Positions 27,393 through 36,113 of a stretch of DNA of 38,421 bases are shown here, piece by piece. Source of the stretch: Acidimicrobiia bacterium (GTDB lineage: Bacteria; Actinomycetota; Acidimicrobiia; Spongiisociales; ZC4RG35); the NCBI GenBank assembly GCA_028284765.1, contig JANQRA010000021.1, positions 1 through 38,421 of the forward strand, written 5' to 3'. The notes under the pieces are model-generated. The model searched no databases. It had not been told where the DNA came from and worked only from the letters and a program-made list of their open reading frames with translations. A program made the translations under genes and the position numbers. How positions within the stretch are numbered: the first letter of the stretch is position 1; each line of letters starts with the position of its first letter.

Positions 27393-28103
27393 TCAGATTC
27401 CCGAAATGATGATCGCGGCCCAGGCACCAAGGATCATCGGAGGACCATACGGCAGCTCGGTTTTCCGGCCGGCGCTGCCGAAAACGATCAGTGCTAATGC
27501 GTACAAACCGCCAAGCATGGCCGTGATGAAGACTGCCCTTCCGAGAGTCGTCCAGTCGATAAACGCGGCAAACACACCCAGCTGGACCGACAGTTTCACG
27601 TCCCCAGCACCGAATCCACGACCTCGCCCGATCAAGAACAGAAGTGTCGTGCCAGCAAAATAGAGCCCGCCTCCGCCAAGGCCCCTCCAGAGGTCGCTCC
27701 AACTCCCCTGCATCGCCGCAGCTATCGCGAGCAGACCGATGATTAGAACCGTCCCTGGGAGATTGAGGCGATCAACGATGCGGAATTCGTCGATATCCGT
27801 GATAACCAACGCTGCGCTGAGTGTGAGGAACGCCAAGTACGGGATCAGCAGCACGGTCGGGCCAATTACGGAGTGAAAGCCGATCGCTACCCCGGCGATC
27901 ACGATCGCAAGCAGGAGCTCACGAGAGACACTGCGGCCGCATTCTGCGCACCGAGGCTTCAGCCAACCACGCCTGTAGTCACAGCTTGGGCAGGTACCGG
28001 CGAAAGGGGATAAACGAGTGTCATCCGAAAGAGCTTGGACACCGAGATCGTGGGCCAAGAGCCCAAGAAAAAAGCCAACTGCTCCGACGAGGACGACTGT
28101 CAT
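27393..28103 (-). CDS. Prepilin peptidase-like aspartyl protease (A24 family)
   Basis: Predicted membrane protease that cleaves leader peptides of type IV pilin-like proteins. The 236 residues are mostly hydrophobic, with about six to eight membrane segments. The two catalytic aspartates are D103 in ITDIDEFRIVD and D168 in GFGAGDVKL. A zinc-ribbon-like CPSC...CAEC (C38, C41, C52, C55) resembles the cytoplasmic loop of full PilD proteins. The N-terminal signature GSFLNV of bifunctional PilD is not seen, so methyltransferase activity is doubtful. A homologue between aroE and aroC is also known in Mycobacterium. No pilin gene is in the window. Confidence 0.85.
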   Translation of the reverse strand: MTVVLVGAVGFFLGLLAHDLGVQALSDDTRLSPFAGTCPSCDYRRGWLKPRCAECGRSVSRELLLAIVIAGVAIGFHSVIGPTVLLIPYLAFLTLSAALVITDIDEFRIVDRLNLPGTVLIIGLLAIAAAMQGSWSDLWRGLGGGGLYFAGTTLLFLIGRGRGFGAGDVKLSVQLGVFAAFIDWTTLGRAVFITAMLGGLYALALIVFGSAGRKTELPYGPPMILGAWAAIIISGI

Positions 28104-28143
28104 CGTCGGAGCAAGTTAGCTAGAGGGATTCGTCTGGTTGTGC

Positions 28144-29355
28144 TTACGAGTCGGAGGAAAAGTCCCGCAAGGTTCCCATCCGGCGGCGCCGGAGAAGACC
28201 ATGACCCTCATCAGCCTGCGGCTCAGGTGTCGACTCGAGTTCGGAGAACACCTTCTCGAGGAAGGCTTCAGTGTCCTCTTCTACATCCGAGTCTTCACCG
28301 GAGTCGTCGCTGTCTGATACCGAAGGCATCTCGGAGAGACCTTCAGCTACAACTGCGGGCTCGACGTCTTCTGTCTCTTCGTCGGCCTGCGAAAACTCGT
28401 CCTCGGGTTCTTGCCACCAAGACTCGCTCGGATCTGCCTCGACAGCTTCGTGATCCTCGTCGTCGTCTTGTTCTGCCTCGAAGGACTCGGCCTCGGCCTC
28501 TACAGGCTCGTGATCGGTTTCCTCGACATCGGCATGATCGGTGTCGGCGGTCTCGTACTCGTCATGAGATTCGTACTCACCATGAGACTCGTGCTCGTCG
28601 TTGTCGTCTTCATGAGAGTCACCCAAGTCAGGTTCGACATAGTCGGAGTCAGCTTCTTCGGCGGTGTCGATAGGAGCGCTGTAGAGGTTGGAGTCAATGT
28701 CAACCAACTCCGACTGCACCAGACGGCTTGCCACCTTGGCTGCCCAAAACTCGGTCGTTCCCAGACTGTCGGCAATCTCTGAAACCGAGGCACCAGGACC
28801 GATCTCGCTCAGGATCTTCCAATCGTCGGTCTTGACCGTGACCTCATCGCGGTCGCCCAGATCCCGACGGAACTTCATCGCTCCGTGGAGGTCAGGGACA
28901 ACCTCGTTGACTCGTGACCAATCCTTCTCTCGAGCTCTGGCGTCCGCCAGCAGCTTCTCCAGTTCGAAGGAGTTGGGGGACGCGTACGGGGTCGTTACCC
29001 CTTCACGCACTGCAAACTCGTGTCCACGACTCCCGATCTGATGGAGACTCTCGACGGTCATCTCCCTGAGGAGTTCGATCATCGGCTTATTCGAGTCAGC
29101 CAGAGCGGCGAGTGTGGTCTCGCCCGTTGTGATCCGGCGCAGCGACGATTCGTCACTGAAACCCGAATTCACCAAATGTCTGTGCAGATCCTCATCGTCT
29201 GAGGTGGTCGCCAGATCGACGCCCCGCTCTCCAATGAATACCCGCCCGTAGATGCCGTCACCCGTGACATCGACAGAGCCCTGTTGTCTCGACCTGGTCA
29301 ACAGGCGGAGGACTTCATCGATTGGCACGAAGCTCAGATTCCCAGAAAGTGACAC
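28144..29355 (-). CDS. PATAN (DUF4388)-like protein with winged-helix segment and long acidic tail
   Basis: The 403-residue protein has three parts. Residues 1-110 (MSLSGNLSFVPIDEVLRLLT, QQGSVDV, GRVFIGERGV) look like the DUF4388/PATAN domain found in signalling proteins linked to pili, gliding and small GTPases. Residues 174-222 (ILSEIGPGASVSEIADSLG) resemble a winged helix that often follows it. Residues 230-388 are low-complexity and highly acidic (about 40-49% Asp/Glu in 231-370, a single lysine, no arginine before R389). They end in a basic GLLRRRRMGTLRDF. The GTG start has AAGGAG 6 nt upstream. There is no signal peptide or membrane segment, so it is probably cytoplasmic. Its function is unknown; the neighbouring prepilin peptidase hints at pili. 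Confidence 0.78.
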   Translation of the reverse strand: MSLSGNLSFVPIDEVLRLLTRSRQQGSVDVTGDGIYGRVFIGERGVDLATTSDDEDLHRHLVNSGFSDESSLRRITTGETTLAALADSNKPMIELLREMTVESLHQIGSRGHEFAVREGVTTPYASPNSFELEKLLADARAREKDWSRVNEVVPDLHGAMKFRRDLGDRDEVTVKTDDWKILSEIGPGASVSEIADSLGTTEFWAAKVASRLVQSELVDIDSNLYSAPIDTAEEADSDYVEPDLGDSHEDDNDEHESHGEYESHDEYETADTDHADVEETDHEPVEAEAESFEAEQDDDEDHEAVEADPSESWWQEPEDEFSQADEETEDVEPAVVAEGLSEMPSVSDSDDSGEDSDVEEDTEAFLEKVFSELESTPEPQADEGHGLLRRRRMGTLRDFSSDS

Positions 29356-29420
29356 CTTCAGCTCCTTTTCAAAGGGTCACCCAAGCAATCGGCTCCTGTC
29401 GCGGCACGCTTGAGAGCTTT

Positions 29421-30176
29421 CTACAAGGCAGCCCATACGTCTTCGAACTCTACGTGTACGCCGGTCCACCATTCGAAAGACTTGATCGCCTGCATGACCA
29501 AGAATTGATGTCCATCGACAACGTCACGGTTCGCATCCCGAAGTCGCACCGTGAGTGGTGTGGGTTCAGCTGAGTAGGCCAGATCCACCGCACCGGCAGC
29601 ATCGCCGACCACTGCCTCCGCCAACTCTTCCCCCAACGCTCCGATGGGCGTTGCATTCACGAGCAGAGAACCCTGGACACCATTCCCCCAAGGGATGACA
29701 CGGCTACCAAACCTCTGGGCCAGTCTCTCAGCTTCTTCCTGCCTTCGGGCTGAAACGAAGAGGTCGCGGTCGACAAGAGCGTGCGCTGCAGCGGCAGCTG
29801 CTCCTCCGGCGCCTAGCACCAGCACCTGGTCGAGGTCGGCGAACCTCGAGCGAAGCGCTGCCATGGCTGCGGCATCACTGGAAGCCCCATGAATCTCCCC
29901 GTCTGTGGGAAACATCGTGTTGACGGAGTTGGAAGACCTGGCGTCTTCGGTCAGCCAATCGCAGTAGTCAGCGGCGTGACCCTTGAAAGGCATTGTCACG
30001 TTGACACCGCCCAGTTCTCCGTGCCTGAGGGCGTCAAAGGCCGCTATGGCGCCGTCCAAGTCACAGCTGATCGCCTCGTAGTTCCCCACCAGTCCCCCCA
30101 TCTCCAACAAGACACGGTGGATCTTCGGCGAAGGAGATCGCCCGACGTCGTTCCCGACCAGCCTCAACTCCAGCAT
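29421..30176 (-). CDS. aroE: Shikimate dehydrogenase
   Basis: Reduces 3-dehydroshikimate to shikimate with NADPH. The substrate site is RSPSPKIHRVL near the N terminus and NVTMPFKG with the catalytic lysine. The Rossmann loop VLGAGGAAAAAAHALV, NATPIG and the C-terminal GHQFLVMQAIKSFEWWTG follow. The open frame extends 32 codons upstream, but the ATG at 30176 gives MLELRLVGNDVGRSPS, the expected beginning, and 251 residues. It starts 28 nt after mltG and has no clear ribosome binding site. Confidence 0.94.
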   Translation of the reverse strand: MLELRLVGNDVGRSPSPKIHRVLLEMGGLVGNYEAISCDLDGAIAAFDALRHGELGGVNVTMPFKGHAADYCDWLTEDARSSNSVNTMFPTDGEIHGASSDAAAMAALRSRFADLDQVLVLGAGGAAAAAAHALVDRDLFVSARRQEEAERLAQRFGSRVIPWGNGVQGSLLVNATPIGALGEELAEAVVGDAAGAVDLAYSAEPTPLTVRLRDANRDVVDGHQFLVMQAIKSFEWWTGVHVEFEDVWAAL

Positions 30177-30204
30177 GGGCAGATCATTACATGCTCGCCC
30201 ACCG

Positions 30205-31305
30205 TCAGGGAAGGACACCGTCCTCACGGGCCTGAGCAACATTGGCATTGTGCTCGTCGAGGGTCTCGGCAAAGGCGTGCATTCCGCTCAGGTCGGCCAG
30301 GACATAGAAAAAGAAGGGCGTCTCGGCTGGTGCGGCTGCAGCCTCTAGGGATGCACGTCCCGGCGCCGAAATCGGAGTCGGCGGCAGGTCAGCGACCAGG
30401 TATGTGTTGTAGGGGGAGTTGAATTCGCGGTCGAAATTCGCCACATCCCGCGTGTCCAGGGCATAGAGAACCGTTGCATCAATATCGAGCTTCATACCTT
30501 CTGCAAGTCGGTTGTGAATCACGCTTGAGACGATCGGCCTCTCTTCGTCGAGCAGGACCTCACTCTCGACGAGCGAAGCAAGCACCAATCCCTCGTAGAC
30601 GGTCCTGCCCAGGGCCTCCCATGCGCTCCAGTCGACCGAATTGACCCTTTGTTCCATCGTCGACGCAAGTCTCTGGAGGACATCGTTGGGCCCGGCCGCC
30701 TGTGAGAACTCGTAGGTGTCGGGAAACAGAAGTCCCTCCCAGTCGGAGATCCGGACATCGGCAGGCATCGTTCTCAGAGAGGTGCTGACGCTGCCGTCAA
30801 GAAGTGCAACTTCGAGGTCGCCATATTCATACGGAGTTTGCTCTGCCAACGAAGTGAGGATCTCTTCCACTCTCAAGCCCTCGATGACGGTCACCCGGTA
30901 AACAGCTGGGGCCGGCCCTGCCACCAAGTTGGCGACGACTTCGGCCGGATCCATCAGGGTCGTCAACGCGTAAGTGCCCGCTTGAAGCCGTTGTGCGGCG
31001 TCGACATTGCGCACGGCAACCTCGAACTCGAGAGCAGACCTGACAACCCCGTTGGTAGCGAGGATCGCCCCGATGTCCTGGCCCGTTGAACCGGGTGGAA
31101 TCTCGATAGTGACTGGGAGGCCTGGCTCTACGTTGATTGGACCTTCAGAAGCTTCAGACGGCCCAAGCGCGTCTCCGACAGTTCGCCCCAGATAAGAAGC
31201 ACCGCCAACTACCAGGAACCCCGCGAGGGCAACGCCGGCAACGATGCCAACGACCTTGAGAAGGCGCGACCAGATGGGTTGTTCGGGTGTGGGTTCAAAA
31301 GTCAT
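30205..31305 (-). CDS. mltG: Endolytic murein transglycosylase MltG
   Basis: Membrane-anchored lytic transglycosylase that cuts nascent glycan strands and limits their length. One N-terminal membrane segment (about residues 15-36) is followed by a LysM-like part and the YceG domain. The catalytic-glutamate segment LASLVESEVLLDEERPIVSS is followed by VIHNRLAEGMKLDIDATVLYAL and NSPYNTYLVADLPPTPISAPG. The length is 366 residues. The ATG overlaps the ruvX stop as ATGA. The alaS-ruvX-mltG-aroE order is typical for actinobacteria. Confidence 0.95.
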   Translation of the reverse strand: MTFEPTPEQPIWSRLLKVVGIVAGVALAGFLVVGGASYLGRTVGDALGPSEASEGPINVEPGLPVTIEIPPGSTGQDIGAILATNGVVRSALEFEVAVRNVDAAQRLQAGTYALTTLMDPAEVVANLVAGPAPAVYRVTVIEGLRVEEILTSLAEQTPYEYGDLEVALLDGSVSTSLRTMPADVRISDWEGLLFPDTYEFSQAAGPNDVLQRLASTMEQRVNSVDWSAWEALGRTVYEGLVLASLVESEVLLDEERPIVSSVIHNRLAEGMKLDIDATVLYALDTRDVANFDREFNSPYNTYLVADLPPTPISAPGRASLEAAAAPAETPFFFYVLADLSGMHAFAETLDEHNANVAQAREDGVLP

Positions 31306-31745
31306 ACGGAGTCAGGTGATTCGACGTCCTCGACGTCATCCGGGTTCCCGGCGTGGTCTAGATATGTCTGCAGGATGATGGCGGCAGCGACGCTATCGAT
31401 CGTTTCTTTCCTGGCCTGACGTTTCAGGCCGGCCTCGAGAAGGGCGCTCTCTGCCATGCGCGACGTGAATCGCTCGTCCACAAATACGGTCCGAACATCG
31501 AGCTCCTCGGCTATTTCCCTTCCGAGTTCCCGAGCGGCTGCAGCGGACTCCCCTTCCGATCCGCTCAGGCCTGTCGGGAGTCCGATCACAACCAGACTGA
31601 AAGGGAGCTCGTCGCGTACCTGGGCAATCCGTTGCACGGCATTCCGACGCGGCACCACCTCAAGCGGACGAGCAGTGAGCCCGAGCCCGTCGGAGATGGC
31701 CAATCCGACCCGCTTCTTGCCGTAGTCCACGCCCAAGACGCGCAT
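31302..31745 (-). CDS. ruvX: RuvX/YqgF-family nuclease, putative pre-16S rRNA nuclease
   Basis: RNase H-fold protein of 147 residues. Members were first described as Holliday junction resolvases and, in E. coli, YqgF acts in 16S rRNA 5' processing. The acidic residues are in GVDYGKKRVGLAISD, VDERFTSRMAES and DSVAAAIILQTYL, and VIGLPTGLSGSEG is the conserved loop. The ATG at 31745 overlaps the alaS stop by one base (TGATG). The assignment rests on motifs and the conserved position between alaS and mltG. Confidence 0.94.
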   Translation of the reverse strand: MRVLGVDYGKKRVGLAISDGLGLTARPLEVVPRRNAVQRIAQVRDELPFSLVVIGLPTGLSGSEGESAAAARELGREIAEELDVRTVFVDERFTSRMAESALLEAGLKRQARKETIDSVAAAIILQTYLDHAGNPDDVEDVESPDSV

Positions 31746-34366
31746 CAGGCTTCGGCCAGCTTGGCCTCACTGTCAACACGAACAGCATCAAGCGCAGCGT
31801 CTATAGCTTCACCCTTAGGGCCACCCGCTTGTGCCAGCTCGGGATCACGAGAGCCCCCGCCACCGAGTTCGCGAGCCGGGCCTGCAAGCAAATCGCCAGC
31901 GGAAACACCGCGTTCCACCAAATCCTTGGACGCCAACGCGACCAAGGCGCCCTTCTCGCCGTCTCGAGCACCGAGCACGACCAGCGAGGCACCATCGAGG
32001 CGATCTCGCACTCCCAGCGCCAACTGACGCAACTCGTTACCGCCCATATCGCCGACGTTCGCCGTCACGAGAGTGGAGCCTGCGACGATGTCCGCGCTCG
32101 CTGCCAATTCAGCCGCCAAATCAGACCGACGGCTCGACGCAATCGCCTCGAGCTGGTCTTCGAGCCCTGACACCCTCTCGAGTAGCGCCTCAACCCGGGC
32201 TGGGACCTCCATTGGTGTCGATCGGAGCAATGACCCAGTGCTGTCCAACGCACCTCTCATCGCGACAACCTGCTCATAGGCAGCCGCACCGGTCAGGGCT
32301 TCGATTCGACGGAGGTTGGAGCCGACCGAGCCCTCTGAAACCAGGAGGAGCGGGCCAACCTGCCCTGAAGTCGATGTGTGGGTCCCACCACAGAACTCGG
32401 TTGAGTAATCCCCCACCTTGACGACGCGTACGACCTCGCCGTACTTGTCTCCGAAGAAGGCAAGAGCTCCCATCGCCTGGGCCTCTTCCTTCGAGGTGAC
32501 TGTGGTGGTCACAGACGTGTTGTCGATTAGACGCTGGTTGATTTCACCCTCAATCGAAGCGAGCTCCTCGTCACCAAGTTGACTGAAGTGAGAGAAGTCA
32601 AAGCGGATTCGACCCGGTTCGACCAACGAACCGGCCTGGTTCGCATGGTCGCCGACAACATCGCGGATCGCCCAATGCAAAACATGGGTCCCGGTGTGGC
32701 TCTTCCGTATGGCCTCTCTCCGGGGGCTGTCTATGGCTGACGTGACTGGCTGACCGACCGAGATCTGTCCGGAAGTGACCTTGCCTTCATGACCGTGAAG
32801 TCCTTGGATGACATGTTGGGTATCGGCTACGAAGACCTCTCCAGTCTCGGTTGTCATCCTGCCGGTGTCACCTACCTGGCCGCCCGATTCGGCGTAGAAG
32901 GGTGTCTTGTCGAGAAAGATCTCGACCTTCTGGCCTTTCTCGGCTGTCTGGACCTGTTCACCGTTGTGAACGATTGCGAGAACAACTCCGTCGGAAGTCT
33001 CGTAGTCGTACCCAACAAAATCACTCAGCCCGTACTCGTCCAACACAGCTCGATGAACCTCTGCTGCGTCAGCGACATCGCTGCCTTTCCACGCGGCGCG
33101 CGCCCGAGCTCGCTGTTCCTCCATTGCGGTGTCGAAACCCGACACATCAACCGCCACACCACGCTCCTCGGCAATCTCACGGGTCAGATCGATCGGGAAC
33201 CCGTAGGTGTCATGGAGTTTGAAGGCAGTTTCACCTTCCAACTCCGACACCTCTTCGGTGAGAGCCTCATCGAGCAGTTGGTGACCCGATTCGAGGGTCC
33301 GGCGGAACTTCTCTTCCTCTCTCGTCACTGCGTCGAGGATGAAGTCCTTCTTCTCGACCAGAGCCGGGTACGCAGCTCCCATCAGGTCGATCGTGGTTTC
33401 CGCAAGTTTCGGAATCACGAGTCCTTCACCGCCGTATTGCCATGCGTGACGCACCGCCCGACGAAGAACGCGCCGGAGCACGTAGCCGCGGCCGTCGTTG
33501 GATGGCACAACTCCGTCACCGATCAGGAAGGTCACAGCTCGGCCATGGTCGGCAAGGATCCTCAGTGAGACGTCGGCAGACTCGTTGGCGCCGTATTCGA
33601 GCTTGGTGTACCGCTCTGCGGTCCTCAGCACCTCGCGGGTCGTGTCGATATCAAAAACCGAAGGCACCTCCTGCATGACGGCTGCGATTCGGTCGAGACC
33701 CATGCCGGTATCGATGTTCTTGGCCGGAAGATCCCCGACGACTTGGTAGGGCTCGTCCTGGATGTTCTGCATGAACACGAGATTCCAGATCTCGACGTAG
33801 CGGTCCTCGTCGCCGCCGATCGGTCCACCGGGATCACCGAATTCCTCACCCTTGTCGTAGAAGATCTCAGACGAAGGCCCACATGGCCCGGGAACACCCA
33901 TTTGCCAGAAGTTGTCGTTGCCGCCTCTCTGGACGCGGTCAGGTGCGATACCCACGCCGTCAACCCAGATCTCCGCAGCTTCGTCGTCGGTCTCGTGGAC
34001 CGTGTACCAGAGTCGATCCTCGTCGAGGCCCAATACCTCGGCAACGAACTCGTGGGCATAGGGAATGGCCTTCTCTTTGAAATAGTCACCAAAGCTGAAG
34101 TTGCCCAGCATCTCGAAGAAGGAGAGATGACGCTTCGTGGTTCCAATGATGTCGATGTCGACGGTCCTCACGCACTTCTGCACCGACACGGCCCGATCCC
34201 ATGGCGGGTCCTCTTCCCCGAGGAAATACGGCTTGAAGGGGACCATTCCCGCTGCAGTTAGGAGAAGAGTCGGATCGGTGGGTATCAGGGATGCTGACGG
34301 ACGGAGCTCGTGGTCTCGCTCAACGAAGAAATCGATGAACGCCTCGCGGATTTCTTGGCTATTCAT
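31745..34366 (-). CDS. alaS: Alanine--tRNA ligase
   Basis: Charges tRNA-Ala and edits mischarged Ser and Gly. The 873-residue protein has the class II catalytic core at the N terminus (FFVERDHELRPSASLIP, GMVPFKPYFLG, KHLSFFEMLGNFSFGDYF). The editing domain has its metal ligands in KSHTGTHVLHWAIR and STEFCGGTHTS. A glycine-rich C-Ala region follows, with GGGGSRDPELAQAGG. The ATG at 34366 overlaps aspS by 8 nt. No truncation or frameshift is seen. Confidence 0.98.
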   Translation of the reverse strand: MNSQEIREAFIDFFVERDHELRPSASLIPTDPTLLLTAAGMVPFKPYFLGEEDPPWDRAVSVQKCVRTVDIDIIGTTKRHLSFFEMLGNFSFGDYFKEKAIPYAHEFVAEVLGLDEDRLWYTVHETDDEAAEIWVDGVGIAPDRVQRGGNDNFWQMGVPGPCGPSSEIFYDKGEEFGDPGGPIGGDEDRYVEIWNLVFMQNIQDEPYQVVGDLPAKNIDTGMGLDRIAAVMQEVPSVFDIDTTREVLRTAERYTKLEYGANESADVSLRILADHGRAVTFLIGDGVVPSNDGRGYVLRRVLRRAVRHAWQYGGEGLVIPKLAETTIDLMGAAYPALVEKKDFILDAVTREEEKFRRTLESGHQLLDEALTEEVSELEGETAFKLHDTYGFPIDLTREIAEERGVAVDVSGFDTAMEEQRARARAAWKGSDVADAAEVHRAVLDEYGLSDFVGYDYETSDGVVLAIVHNGEQVQTAEKGQKVEIFLDKTPFYAESGGQVGDTGRMTTETGEVFVADTQHVIQGLHGHEGKVTSGQISVGQPVTSAIDSPRREAIRKSHTGTHVLHWAIRDVVGDHANQAGSLVEPGRIRFDFSHFSQLGDEELASIEGEINQRLIDNTSVTTTVTSKEEAQAMGALAFFGDKYGEVVRVVKVGDYSTEFCGGTHTSTSGQVGPLLLVSEGSVGSNLRRIEALTGAAAYEQVVAMRGALDSTGSLLRSTPMEVPARVEALLERVSGLEDQLEAIASSRRSDLAAELAASADIVAGSTLVTANVGDMGGNELRQLALGVRDRLDGASLVVLGARDGEKGALVALASKDLVERGVSAGDLLAGPARELGGGGSRDPELAQAGGPKGEAIDAALDAVRVDSEAKLAEA

Positions 34367-36113
34367 CAGCTGTCTGCCTCGCTTTGGCTTCGGGCGTCAG
34401 CCCTACTCCCAGCTCGCTGAGCTGACCGGCCTCGACCCAGGTGGGTGCACCGGTCAAAGGGTCGACCCCAGACTGAGTCTTTGGGAATGGAATGACTTCT
34501 CGAATGGACGCCTCGTTCTGGAGCACCATGACCAAGCGATCGATTCCGAAAGCGAAGCCACCATGTGGTGGAGTCCCGTACTCGAGTGCTTCGAGAAACC
34601 ACCCGAATCTGCGCTCAGCCGTTTCGGAGTCGATACCGAGAATCTCGAAGACCTGTCTCTGAACATCCGGGTCGTGGATCCTGATCGATCCCGATCCAAG
34701 CTCGACACCGTTCAGTACAGCGTCATAGGCATTTGATATTGCGGCCTCGGGGCGCACCCTCATCTCGTCGATATCCACCGGCGACGTGAACGGGTGGTGT
34801 GAGAACGTTATCGAGCCGTCTTCGGCCTCCTCGAAGAGTGGAAAATCCGTCACCCAGAGAAAGGCCAGCTCATCATGGTTGTCAGGACGCCCGAGCTCGT
34901 TCCTCAACCCGCCCAGGACTTCGACGGCTGTCTTCCAACGGTCGGCTGCCACCAACAGCACGTCTCCTGGGCCAGCGTCCATGACCTTTTTGATCGATTC
35001 GATCTCGTTGTCTGACAGGAACTTCGCAATCGGAGAGCGCAACGTGCCGTCATCATTGACAACCATCCACACGAGACCTTTCGCACCCAAACCCTTGGCT
35101 TGTTCCGTCAATTCATCAGCGCGAGCCCGCGACCAGTCCTGTTGGCCCGCGTTGATGCCGCGCACGGTGCCGGCGCTTTCGATCGCGCTTTTGAAAACCC
35201 CGAATTCCGTGTCGCCCAGGTAGTCCGTCAGATCGACGATTTCCATCCCGAACCGCATGTCGGGCTTGTCAATCCCAAAGCGGTTCATCGCCTCATGCCA
35301 GGTGAGACGCACAAACGGCGTCTCCACACGCTCCCCGCGCAGTTCCTCAACGACACTAGAGAGCACCTTTTCAATGGTCTCGAAGACGGCCTCGCGGTCC
35401 CAGAATGCGCCTTCGAGATCGAGCTGAGTGAACTCGAGCTGACGGTCGGCGCGAAAGTCCTCATCCCGGTAGCACCGGGCGATCTGGAAGTACCGCTCAA
35501 CGCCCGAAATCATCAGGAGCTGTTTGAAGAGCTGAGGAGACTGCGGCAACGCGTAAAACTCGCCAGATCTGAGGCGAGACGGAACCAACATGTCACGGGC
35601 GCCCTCGGGAGTCGAGTTGATGAGTGTCGGTGTCTCGACCTCGAGAAAGCCCTCTTGGTCCAGCGTTCTCCTTATGGCTGCGGTCGCACGTGAACGCGCC
35701 TTGAGGTTCGCCGCCATCCGGGGCCGGCGGAGATCGAGATACCGATGACGCAGTCGGATCAGCTCGTCCACATCGGTCCGATCGTCGATCATGAACGGCA
35801 AAGCCTTCGCCGGGGACAACACTTCTACCTCGCGGGCGTCGATCTCCACCAAACCGGTCGGAAGCTCGGTGTTTTCAGTCCCCTCGGGGCGGTTTGTCAC
35901 TTCACCGCTGATCCTCACGCAAAACTCCATGCGGAGGTCGTCCACGGCCGGGTGTTGGGCAGGGTCCGCCACCACCTGAACCAAGCCGCTGGCATCGCGG
36001 ATGTCCAGAAAGGCGATACCACCGTGGTCCCGTCTCTTCTGAACCCAGCCGGCGACGGTCACCTCGTTGCCGACGTCGTCGACCGACACCGACCCGGCAC
36101 CGTGGGTCCTCAT
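34359..36113 (-). CDS. aspS: Aspartate--tRNA ligase
   Basis: Class II synthetase of bacterial type, 584 residues. The N-terminal OB-fold contains GWVQKRRDHGGIAFLDIRD. Motif 2 lies around RCYRDEDFRADRQLEFTQLD, and the bacterial GAD insert occupies the middle. Motif 3 is GGFAFGIDRLVMVLQNE, followed by PFPKTQSGVDPLTGAP. The ATG at 36113 overlaps the hisS stop as ATGA and gives the standard MRTHGAG beginning; a TTG five codons upstream is rejected. Sequence alone does not show whether it also charges tRNA-Asn. Confidence 0.97.
   Translation of the reverse strand: MRTHGAGSVSVDDVGNEVTVAGWVQKRRDHGGIAFLDIRDASGLVQVVADPAQHPAVDDLRMEFCVRISGEVTNRPEGTENTELPTGLVEIDAREVEVLSPAKALPFMIDDRTDVDELIRLRHRYLDLRRPRMAANLKARSRATAAIRRTLDQEGFLEVETPTLINSTPEGARDMLVPSRLRSGEFYALPQSPQLFKQLLMISGVERYFQIARCYRDEDFRADRQLEFTQLDLEGAFWDREAVFETIEKVLSSVVEELRGERVETPFVRLTWHEAMNRFGIDKPDMRFGMEIVDLTDYLGDTEFGVFKSAIESAGTVRGINAGQQDWSRARADELTEQAKGLGAKGLVWMVVNDDGTLRSPIAKFLSDNEIESIKKVMDAGPGDVLLVAADRWKTAVEVLGGLRNELGRPDNHDELAFLWVTDFPLFEEAEDGSITFSHHPFTSPVDIDEMRVRPEAAISNAYDAVLNGVELGSGSIRIHDPDVQRQVFEILGIDSETAERRFGWFLEALEYGTPPHGGFAFGIDRLVMVLQNEASIREVIPFPKTQSGVDPLTGAPTWVEAGQLSELGVGLTPEAKARQTADE

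Noticed and set aside
28035-28673. An arginine-rich open frame on the plus strand opposite the acidic tail gene
   Set aside because: It is the reverse complement of Asp/Glu codons of the PATAN-like gene and shows no independent signals.
28560-28680. Possible tandem DNA repeat
   Set aside because: The resemblance is at the level of Asp/Glu/His/Ser/Tyr-rich peptide near-repeats in the acidic tail; the DNA units differ too much to call a true tandem repeat or CRISPR-like array.
29356-29420. Promoter between aroE and the PATAN-like gene
   Set aside because: The 65-nt spacer has a good ribosome binding site, but no pair of -35 and -10 boxes with acceptable spacing could be found.
32789-33568. 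A 259-codon open frame on the plus strand
   Set aside because: It lies entirely antisense to alaS, whose full-length protein is unmistakable; the frame is a shadow of codon bias and has no family resemblance or ribosome binding site.
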